Positions 1 to 5,000 of a stretch of 5,000 nucleotides of DNA are shown here, piece after piece (position 1 is the first letter of the stretch; every line of letters starts with the position of its first letter). The notes under the pieces were generated by a model. The model made no database searches. It was not told the DNA's origin and worked only from the letters and a program-made list of their open reading frames with translations. A program made the position numbers and the translations under genes. The DNA is from Acidimicrobiia bacterium (GTDB lineage: Bacteria; Actinomycetota; Acidimicrobiia; Acidimicrobiales; Ilumatobacteraceae). Location: the NCBI GenBank assembly GCA_013815505.1, contig JACDGA010000156.1, positions 1-5,000 on the forward strand, read 5' to 3'.

Positions 1-34
1 CCGGTTATCCGTCCAGCGCACGGCGGATAACCGG
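1..34. repeat. Perfect inverted repeat with 11-bp arms and 12-nt loop
   Basis: The left arm CCGGTTATCCG (1-11) is the exact reverse complement of CGGATAACCGG (24-34), with a 12-nt spacer (12-23). It could form a stable stem-loop in RNA or be a dyad binding site. It lies 79 nt upstream of the start codon at 114. There is no T-tract after it on the + strand (the next bases are ACACCGACG), so a classical intrinsic terminator for a rightward upstream gene is not supported. It touches the window edge, so it may be longer or part of a larger element. A terminator of a gene to the left, an operator, or a dispersed palindrome are all possible. The structure is certain; the role is not. Confidence 0.6.
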
Positions 35-102
35 ACACCGACGCTGGGACGGCGAGGTTGACGGCGTGACTCGTCGGGCACTGTTTGGCCATCGACCCGA
101 CG

Positions 103-108
103 AAGGAG
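103..108 (+). promoter_or_regulatory. Ribosome binding site deciding the start at 114
   Basis: AAGGAG lies 5 nt before the ATG at 114. It is the clearest Shine-Dalgarno sequence in the window. It favours ATG 114 over the in-frame GTG at 66, which would add 16 residues that read like leader sequence and are not needed for the fold. Confidence 0.75.
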
Positions 109-113
109 ACGAG

Positions 114-596
114 ATGACGACGACCGACGGCGCACAGGCACTCGACGACCTGCTGGAAGCCCCCGTGATCGTGATGCTGATGACGATGATCGGAGACGAG
201 CACTCGTCGCGCCCACTCACGTGCGTCGCTGTCCATGAGGAGTGCCTCGACTTCCTCGTCGACCAGGAGACGGAGTGGGCACAGGCCATCGCCGCCGGAA
301 CGGCGAGAGTGCACGTCACGGTCGCCGACGAGCGCCGCAACACGTACGTCTCGCTCAACGGGCCGGTGACGCTGTCGACCGATCGGGACGAGATCGACCG
401 GCTGTGGAACCCTGCTGCAGGTTCGTTCTTCAGCGGGCCGGACGATCCGGGTCTCGCCGTGCTGCACGTCGAGGCGGCGAACGGCGAGTACTGGGACGGC
501 CCCAGCGGCCGCCTCGGCACGGCCATCGGCCTCCTGCGCGCCCGGATGACCGGCAACCCCGCCGACGCCGGCGAACACGGCGACCTCGCGACCTGA
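114..596 (+). CDS. Pyridoxamine 5'-phosphate oxidase-like split-barrel protein (general stress protein 26 type)
   Basis: This is a 160-residue soluble protein with no signal peptide or membrane segment. Family-like landmarks, in order, are: an early strand VIVMLMTMIG (18-27), RPL (33-35), a strand-type DFLVD (46-50), NTYVSLNG (76-83), the helix D-x-x-EIDRLWNP (90-100), FFSGPDDPGLAVLHV (105-119) and EYWDGP (125-130). The order 'RP... LW-P... DDP...L-V... EYWD' is typical of the small FMN-binding split-barrel proteins annotated as general stress protein 26. Members bind flavin (some actinobacterial relatives use F420), and most have no proven substrate, so no reaction is assigned. The length is usual for the family. 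The start is set by AAGGAG 5 nt upstream. The C-terminal tail after about 145 is low-complexity Ala/Gly/Asp. The gene is monocistronic as far as seen and converges on ribF. The family call is from motif recognition only. Confidence 0.8.
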   Translation: MTTTDGAQALDDLLEAPVIVMLMTMIGDEHSSRPLTCVAVHEECLDFLVDQETEWAQAIAAGTARVHVTVADERRNTYVSLNGPVTLSTDRDEIDRLWNPAAGSFFSGPDDPGLAVLHVEAANGEYWDGPSGRLGTAIGLLRARMTGNPADAGEHGDLAT

Positions 597-630
597 CCAC
601 CAGCTCCCTCCGCCCCGCACCGCCCCTCGC

Positions 631-677
631 TCTGAGTCACGAACAACGCCGAGTCCCGGACTTTGCGGTGACTCAGA
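631..677. repeat. Palindromic element 1 (imperfect; 10-bp outer and 5-bp inner stem)
   Basis: The outer arms TCTGAGTCAC (631-640) and GTGACTCAGA (668-677) pair perfectly. Inside, AGTCC (652-656) pairs with GGACT (658-662) around one base. The two stems are separated by an asymmetric unpaired region of 11 and 5 nt. The first 23 nt (631-653) are identical to the start of element 2 at 692-714, while the right half differs from that of element 2. This suggests either decay from a perfect copy or a hybrid of two arm types. It lies 34 nt after the stop codon of the + strand gene. Confidence 0.75.
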
Positions 678-691
678 AGCGGGGCCCGATC

Positions 692-738
692 TCTGAGTCA
701 CGAACAACGCCGAGGTCCGGCGTTGTTCGTGACTCAGA
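692..738. repeat. Palindromic element 2 (perfect 21-bp hairpin); possible bidirectional terminator
   Basis: The arm at 692-712 is the exact reverse complement of 718-738, giving a 21-bp perfect stem with a 5-nt loop AGGTC (713-717). Each arm starts at its outer end with TCTGAGTCAC and has ACAACGCCG at the inner end. It lies 27 nt past the ribF stop codon, and a minus-strand transcript would fold it directly after the operon. The hairpin and the convergent context suit a transcription stop, but no U-tract follows in either direction. A REP-like dispersed repeat or a Rho-independent stop lacking a U-tract are both possible. Confidence 0.8.
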
Positions 739-765
739 ACAGATGGCGGGGGCGAGGCGGGTGCG

Positions 766-1707
766 TCAGGCGAGCAGCATGCGGGCGTTGTCGACGTCGC
801 GCTTGAGCTGCTCGGCGAGGGCATCGATGCCGTCGAACTTGCGCTCGCTGCGCAGGAAGTGAGCGAAGCGCACCCGGGCGCGCTCGCCGTAGAGGTCGCC
901 GTCGAAGTCGATGAGGTGCGCCTCGAGCAGTGAGTGCTCGGCATGCTCGTAGAACGTGGGTCGCCGGCCGACGTTGATCGCACACGGACGCGTCTCGCCG
1001 GCCGGGCGCTCGTACGACCCGGCGTACACGCCATCGGCCGGCAGGCACATCGCGCTCGGCACCTCGACGTTGGCCGTCGGGAACCCGATGGTGCGACCAC
1101 GGCGATCGCCCTCGACGACCACGCCGCGGACCTCGAACTGGCGGCCCAGCATGCGCTCGGCGACATCGACGTCGCCGCCGGCGAGCGCCCGGCGGATGGC
1201 GGTGCTGCTCACCGGCTCCTCCACAGCGTCGGGCCGTGCCAGCAGGTCGACCGGTTCGACGACGAACCCGTTACGTTCTCCGACGTCGGTCAACAGGTCG
1301 ACGTTGCCACGACGGTCATGACCGAAGTGAAAGTCGCTGCCGACGACGACGACCTCGGCGGCGAGGGCGTTCACCAGCACTCGCTCGACGAACACCTCGG
1401 GCTCCTCGAGCGACTGACGGCCGTCGAACGTCACCACGATCGTGGCATCGAGCCCCGTGGCCGTCAGCAGCTCGAGCCGCTGGTCGGCGTCGGTCAGCAG
1501 CTTCGGCGCCGACTCGGGGCGCACGACGCTCGCCGGATGACGGTCGAACGTGACGACGACGGACCTCGCCCCACGACTGGCGGCGACGCGTCGGACGTGG
1601 TCGATGACCACTTGGTGCCCGAGGTGGACGCCGTCGTACGAGCCGATGGTGACGATGCTCCGCTCGTCCCCGAACACCGGCGCGACGGGATCCGTCACCA
1701 CGCGCAT
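766..1707 (-). CDS. ribF: Bifunctional riboflavin kinase / FMN adenylyltransferase (FAD synthetase)
   Basis: RibF phosphorylates riboflavin to FMN and then adenylylates FMN to FAD in the cytoplasm. At 313 residues it is the usual length for the bacterial two-domain enzyme. The N-terminal nucleotidyltransferase domain shows GSYDGVHLGH (22-31; the common form has Phe where this has Tyr), VTFDRHP (52-58), VGSDFHFGHDRRG (122-134) and VSSTAIRRAL (166-175). The C-terminal flavokinase domain shows GRTIGFPTANV (204-214, with the Thr and Asn of PTAN that bind ATP-Mg), DGVYAG (225-230), NVGRRPTF (245-252) and LEAHLIDFDGDLYG (261-274), where Glu262 is the expected catalytic base. All key motifs are present. 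The ATG at 1707 follows the truB stop by 9 nt. No good Shine-Dalgarno is visible (only a weak TAGG at the truB stop), so translational coupling to truB is likely. It appears to be the last gene of the operon; a hairpin follows the stop. Confidence 0.96.
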   Translation of the reverse strand: MRVVTDPVAPVFGDERSIVTIGSYDGVHLGHQVVIDHVRRVAASRGARSVVVTFDRHPASVVRPESAPKLLTDADQRLELLTATGLDATIVVTFDGRQSLEEPEVFVERVLVNALAAEVVVVGSDFHFGHDRRGNVDLLTDVGERNGFVVEPVDLLARPDAVEEPVSSTAIRRALAGGDVDVAERMLGRQFEVRGVVVEGDRRGRTIGFPTANVEVPSAMCLPADGVYAGSYERPAGETRPCAINVGRRPTFYEHAEHSLLEAHLIDFDGDLYGERARVRFAHFLRSERKFDGIDALAEQLKRDVDNARMLLA

Positions 1708-1716
1708 GGGAGGAAC

Positions 1717-2592
1717 CTACCGCTCCGCCGCGCCCGCCAGCACGACCGACGGCTTCGCCGAGCCGTCACGAAACCGCTCGTAGACGGCGAGAAGGTTGCC
1801 GTGCACGTCGGCGACCGCCCACGGACCCTCGCCCTCCCAGGCGTCGATGACGCGTCCGTGCGCCACCATCGTCGCCGTGCCGTCATCCACCTCGACGCGC
1901 GCCAGCGCCCGCACCGCCGTCTCCACCGCCAGCAACTCGCACGCATCAGGCGATGCCGCCTCCGCGATGTCGAAGCTGCCGACCATCGTCCGTCGCAAGT
2001 TGCGCAGGTGGGCGCCGCCGCCGAGCAGCGCGCCGAGGTCGGCGGCGAGCGTGCGGATGTACGTACCCGACGAGCACTCGACGTCGACGGCGAAGACGCC
2101 GGGCACCGCCGCCGTCACGTCGAACCGGCCGATCGTCACCTGCCGGGCCTCACGCTCGACCTCCACGCCCTGACGAGCGAGCTCGTGGAGGCGGACGCCG
2201 CCGACCCTCCGCGCCGACACCATGGGCGGGACCTGCTCGATCACTCCCGTGAGCTGCGTGGCAGCGCGCCGCACGTCGTCGACCGTGACGGCCGACATGT
2301 CGTGGGTCGCCGTCACGTCGCCCGATGCGTCGAGCGTGGATGTCTCGACACCGAGCACCACCTCGCCCGTGTAGCGCTTGCGTGACTCGCTGACGAACCG
2401 CAGCAGCCGCGTCGCGTCGCCGACGCCGACGACGAGCACGCCGGTGGCGTCGGGATCGAGCGTCCCGGCGTGCCCGACACGTCGCTCGTCGAAGCGCCGG
2501 CGCAGCATGGCGACGACGTCGTGGCTCGTCACACCCGCTGGCTTGTCGACGACGCAGACCCCGTGGACGGTCGGCGGGCGGCGTCTCGCCAC
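1717..2592 (-). CDS. truB: tRNA pseudouridine(55) synthase TruB
   Basis: TruB isomerises U55 in the T-loop of elongator tRNAs to pseudouridine. At 291 residues it is normal for actinobacteria. Visible motifs are DKPAGVTSHD (16-25), the catalytic GHAGTLDPDATGVL (40-53, nucleophile Asp46), KRYTGEVVLG (72-81, with Tyr74 in the conserved active-site position), QVPPMVSARRVGGVRLHELAR (120-140) and the SSGTYIRTLAADLG segment (174-187) followed by GGGAHLRNLRRTMVGSF (191-207). A C-terminal segment from about 235 (VAHGRVIDAWEGEG) fits the TruB C-terminal RNA-binding region. In the PP-x-x-SA motif the usual Lys and Tyr positions are Arg and His here, which is within family variation as far as I know. 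The start is GTG at 2592, with ACGGGG 7 nt upstream as a modest Shine-Dalgarno. It begins 40 nt after rbfA and ends (TAG) 9 nt before ribF. Confidence 0.96.
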   Translation of the reverse strand: MARRRPPTVHGVCVVDKPAGVTSHDVVAMLRRRFDERRVGHAGTLDPDATGVLVVGVGDATRLLRFVSESRKRYTGEVVLGVETSTLDASGDVTATHDMSAVTVDDVRRAATQLTGVIEQVPPMVSARRVGGVRLHELARQGVEVEREARQVTIGRFDVTAAVPGVFAVDVECSSGTYIRTLAADLGALLGGGAHLRNLRRTMVGSFDIAEAASPDACELLAVETAVRALARVEVDDGTATMVAHGRVIDAWEGEGPWAVADVHGNLLAVYERFRDGSAKPSVVLAGAAER

Positions 2593-2632
2593 GTCAGCGC
2601 CCCGTCACGCCTGATCGACGGAGCGGCGCCAC

Positions 2633-3037
2633 TTAGGACTCGGCGGAGGGGTCGGCGTGGGGAGGGGGCCCGTCGCCGTCGGTGCGCAGGATGTCGTCGA
2701 TCCGCTCAGCCGAGCGGAGCACCTCGTCGGGGCGGAACACCAGCACCGGGGTCTTGCGAGCACGGATCTGGCGGGCGATGGCGCTCTGCAGCCGTGGTCG
2801 CAGTTCGTCCAACGCGGCGACGATCTCGTCGTCGCGCTCGGGCCCGTCGAGCGAGTCGAAGAACACGACCCCGCGGTTGAGCTCGGCGTCGACGTCGATC
2901 GTGGTGACCGTGACGAACGTGAGGCGCTCGTCGTCGATGCGTACCAGCTCTTCCGCGATGATCTCGCGCAACGTCTCGATGGTGCGCGCCGCGGACCGCG
3001 TGTGCCCGTCACGCCCGGAACGCCGCCGCTGTGCCAT
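2633..3037 (-). CDS. rbfA: 30S ribosome-binding factor RbfA
   Basis: RbfA is a small KH-fold protein that binds immature 30S subunits and helps process and mature the 16S rRNA 5' region. The product is 134 residues, a usual size. Typical features are a basic N-terminus (MAQRRRSGRDGHTR), the first helix ETLREIIAEELVRIDDERL (21-39), the strand FVTVTTIDVDAELNRGVVFFD (41-61), the second helix with LQSAIARQIRARKTPVLVF (83-101) forming the KH-like core, and a closing RSAERIDDILR helix (108-118). The last 16 or so residues are a Pro/Asp/Gly-rich tail that is probably disordered. ATG 3037 starts 19 nt after the infB stop with no convincing Shine-Dalgarno, so translation may depend on coupling to infB. 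The stop is TAA. Its position between infB and truB is the common bacterial arrangement and strengthens the call. Confidence 0.94.
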   Translation of the reverse strand: MAQRRRSGRDGHTRSAARTIETLREIIAEELVRIDDERLTFVTVTTIDVDAELNRGVVFFDSLDGPERDDEIVAALDELRPRLQSAIARQIRARKTPVLVFRPDEVLRSAERIDDILRTDGDGPPPHADPSAES

Positions 3038-3056
3038 CGGTCAGGGATGCGCCCGC

Positions 3057-5000
3057 TCAGGTGCGGGCGATCTCCTGCTCGTCGTACGTCTCGATGAGGT
3101 CGCCCGGCTTGAGGTCCTGGAAGTCGGACAGACCGATGCCGCACTCGAACCCCTCGCGCACCTCGCGAGCGTCCTCCTTGAAGCGTCGCAGCGAGTTGAT
3201 CGCGCCCTTCCAGATGATCGTCCCGTCACGTAGGAAGCGAACCTTCGAACCTCTCGTGATGACGCCGGAGCGGACGTAGCAACCGGCGATGGCACCGATG
3301 CGCGGCACCCGGAAGATCTCGCGCACCTCGGCTTCGCCTGTGACGACCTCTTCGAATTCGGGAGCGAGCATGCCGAGCATCGCCTGCTCGATGTCCTCGA
3401 GCAGCTTGTAGATGACCTCGTAGGTGCGGATCTCGACGTTCTCGGACTCGGCCAGCGTCCGCGCCTTGCGGTCGGGGCGAACGTTGAAGCCGAGGATCGT
3501 GGCGTTGGTGGTGGCGGCGAGCGAGATGTCGTTCTCCGTGATGCCACCGACGGCGCGGTGCACGAACGTCAGCTCGACCTCGTCACGCTCGAGCTTGCGG
3601 AGGCTTTCGGTCACGGCCTCGAGCGAACCCTGCACATCGGCCTTGAGGATGAGGTTGAGTGCGGCCCGTTCGCCGGCTTGGATCTGGTTGAAGATGTCCT
3701 CGAGCTTCACGCCCGTCTTCACTCTCGCGTCGCCGCGCTGGTTGCGCTGGCGGAGGCGGAACTCGCGTGATTCGCCGACAGCGCGGGCGACCTTCTCGTC
3801 GGGGGCGACACGGAACTCGTCGCCGGCCTGGGGAACCGACTGGAGGCCGAGCACCTGCACCGGCGTCGAAGGACCTGCGACTTTGACGGGGTCGCCGTTG
3901 GAGTCGAACATCGCTCGCACCCGACCCCACGCCGCTCCGGCGACGATGGGATCTCCGGGGTGGAGCTCGCCCTTGTCGACGAGCACCGTGGCGACGGGGC
4001 CGCGGCCGACGTCGAGGTTCGCTTCGAGCACGATGCCCTTTGCCCGGCCGCTCGGGTTGGCCGTGAGCTCTTCGAGCTCTGCGACGACGAGCAGCTGGTC
4101 GAGCAGGTCGTCGACGCCTTCGCCGTTGACGGCCGACATCTCGACGACGATGGTGTCGCCGCCCCACGACTCGGGGACGAGTTGCTGAGCGGCGAGCTCG
4201 GTGAGCACGCGCTGGGGATCTGCGTTGTCGCGGTCCATCTTGTTGACCGCGACGACGATGGGCACGTCTGCCGATCGTGCGTGGTTGATGGCCTCGATCG
4301 TCTGGGGCATCACGCCGTCGTCGGCGGCGACGACGAGGACGACGATGTCGGTCGCCTCGGCGCCCCGGGCGCGCATCTGCGTGAAGGCAGCGTGGCCCGG
4401 CGTATCGATGAACGTGATCTCCTGGCCGTCGCGATCGACCTGGTAGGCGCCGATGTGCTGGGTGATGCCACCGGCCTCGCCGCTGACGACGTTGGCCGAG
4501 CGGACGCGATCGAGCAGCGTCGTCTTGCCGTGGTCGACGTGACCCATGACAGTGATGACGGGAGGCCGCGCCGCCTGGAGCTCCTCGTCCTCGTCGTCGC
4601 TGTCGTCGAAGAGGGACTGCAGCTGCATCTCCTCTTCCTGACCGGGCTCGACGAGCAGGATGTCGGCACCGACTTCGAGCGCGAACAGCTCCATCTGCTC
4701 GTCGGCAAGCGTCATGGTGGCCGTGATCATCTCGCCGTGGTTGAGCAGGAAGCGCACGACGTCGGCCGACGTGCGGTTCAGCTTCGGGCCGAACTCCTGG
4801 GCCGAGACGCCACGCTCGATGACGACCGTCTCGCTGGGGACCGGAGCATCGCTCGGTGTGTACGCCGTTGCCTGAGGCTGCAGCTCGTCACGGTCGCGAC
4901 GGCGACGACGACGGGCGCCGCGGCGCGGCGGGCGGCGCTGGCCCGAAGGACGACCGGCGCCGGGACGCGGCGGCCCACCAGGACCAGCGAAGCCACCACC
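3057..5000 (-). CDS. infB: Translation initiation factor IF-2 (5' end beyond the right edge)
   Basis: IF2 is the GTPase that brings fMet-tRNA to the 30S subunit and promotes 50S joining. The 647 visible residues are in one open frame from 5000 to the TGA at 3059-3057. The true start lies outside the window; the in-frame GTG at 4757 is an internal Val codon inside a conserved segment and is not the start. Visible regions: a Gly/Pro/Arg-rich linker (1-38) ending in a run of arginines; an IF2 N-terminal helical domain (about 58-110, with GVSAQEFGPKLNRTSADVV and FLLNHGEM); an acidic stretch DDSDDEDEEL (132-141); and the GTPase domain with G1 GHVDHGKT (153-160), G2 GEAGGITQHIGAY (174-186), G3 DTPGH (199-203), G4 NKMD (253-256) and G5 SAV (289-291). 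The beta-barrel and C-terminal fMet-tRNA-binding domains follow, ending in the conserved KPGDLIE segment. Nothing is broken. It is the first visible gene of the operon; the promoter is outside the window. Confidence 0.97.
   Translation of the reverse strand, partial: GGGFAGPGGPPRPGAGRPSGQRRPPRRGARRRRRRDRDELQPQATAYTPSDAPVPSETVVIERGVSAQEFGPKLNRTSADVVRFLLNHGEMITATMTLADEQMELFALEVGADILLVEPGQEEEMQLQSLFDDSDDEDEELQAARPPVITVMGHVDHGKTTLLDRVRSANVVSGEAGGITQHIGAYQVDRDGQEITFIDTPGHAAFTQMRARGAEATDIVVLVVAADDGVMPQTIEAINHARSADVPIVVAVNKMDRDNADPQRVLTELAAQQLVPESWGGDTIVVEMSAVNGEGVDDLLDQLLVVAELEELTANPSGRAKGIVLEANLDVGRGPVATVLVDKGELHPGDPIVAGAAWGRVRAMFDSNGDPVKVAGPSTPVQVLGLQSVPQAGDEFRVAPDEKVARAVGESREFRLRQRNQRGDARVKTGVKLEDIFNQIQAGERAALNLILKADVQGSLEAVTESLRKLERDEVELTFVHRAVGGITENDISLAATTNATILGFNVRPDRKARTLAESENVEIRTYEVIYKLLEDIEQAMLGMLAPEFEEVVTGEAEVREIFRVPRIGAIAGCYVRSGVITRGSKVRFLRDGTIIWKGAINSLRRFKEDAREVREGFECGIGLSDFQDLKPGDLIETYDEQEIART

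Larger units (their letters stand above)
597..765. other. Intergenic region between convergent genes, carrying two palindromic elements
   Basis: These 169 nt separate the stop of the + strand gene (594-596) from the stop of ribF (768-766). Both genes transcribe into this region, so a bidirectional transcription stop would be expected. About two thirds of it is taken up by the two palindromes at 631-677 and 692-738, listed separately. Their 14-nt spacer contains GGGCCC (682-687). The flanks (597-630 and 739-765) show no further structure, open reading frame or promoter that I can support. No run of T follows either palindrome on either strand. Confidence 0.7.

Noticed and set aside
58..86. Possible promoter: TTGACG at 58-63 with a -10 near 81-86
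   Set aside because: The -35-like hexamer is good, but the bases at the right spacing (CTGTTT) are a poor match to TANNNT. The evidence is too weak for a feature.
5..646. Minus-strand open frame of 213 codons opposite the stress-protein-like gene
   Set aside because: It is rich in Ser, Arg and Pro with no family motif, and it overlaps both the left dyad and the first palindrome. It is a shadow of the gene at 114-596.
631..738. CRISPR array or integron attC site
   Set aside because: There are only two copies, each is itself a palindrome, and there is no regular spacer series. No attC core sites, integrase or cas genes are visible.
242..862. + strand open frame of 206 codons running through the palindromes into ribF
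   Set aside because: It is an Arg-rich shadow frame that crosses the convergent intergenic region and overlaps the ends of two real genes. It has no motif and no plausible ribosome binding site.
934..2385. Long open frame of 483 codons on the + strand, antisense to ribF and truB
   Set aside because: The reading is low-complexity (rich in Arg, His, Asp, Val), has no recognisable motif, and mirrors two well-supported genes. Long antisense frames are expected in high-GC DNA with G/C at third positions.
4755..4757. In-frame GTG as the start of infB
   Set aside because: The frame continues open to the right edge and encodes the conserved IF2 segment GVSAQEFGPKLNRTSADVV directly before it, so this GTG is an internal Val codon.
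4861..5000. Arg/Gly/Pro-rich stretch as a separate RNA-binding protein or repeat
   Set aside because: It is in frame with infB, and this composition is usual for the N-terminal linker of actinobacterial IF2.

Overview
The window is high-GC bacterial DNA, most likely actinobacterial and possibly class Acidimicrobiia. The support is the very G/C-rich third codon positions, the actinobacterial-style IF2 (a Gly/Pro/Arg-rich N-terminal linker with an Arg run) and the gene order infB-rbfA-truB-ribF. The class-level placement is inference from general resemblance, not from any search.

Layout. Positions 1-113 are noncoding: a perfect 11-bp inverted repeat at 1-34, then a leader ending in a strong Shine-Dalgarno. 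Positions 114-596 (+) encode a small flavin-binding split-barrel protein of the pyridoxamine-phosphate-oxidase-like 'general stress protein 26' type. Positions 597-765 lie between converging genes and hold two adjacent palindromic elements (631-677 and 692-738). They share a 23-nt direct repeat, and the second is a perfect 21-bp hairpin. From 766 to the right edge everything is on the minus strand. Read in the direction of transcription it is infB (3' part; the 5' end is beyond the right edge), rbfA, truB and ribF, with gaps of 19, 40 and 9 nt. That spacing fits one operon.

How the genes work together. IF2 places initiator tRNA on the 30S subunit, RbfA matures the 30S subunit, and TruB makes pseudouridine 55 in tRNA. 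RibF is the metabolic member and makes FMN and FAD. The operon is ordinary core housekeeping, and all visible catalytic motifs are intact. The opposite-strand gene at the left probably uses flavin as cofactor, but it is convergent and is not part of the operon.

The least explained part is the pair of palindromes at 631-738. They look like a dispersed palindromic repeat family (REP-like), possibly used as a bidirectional transcription stop. I see no undescribed multi-gene system, mobile element, CRISPR array, tRNA or rRNA here.
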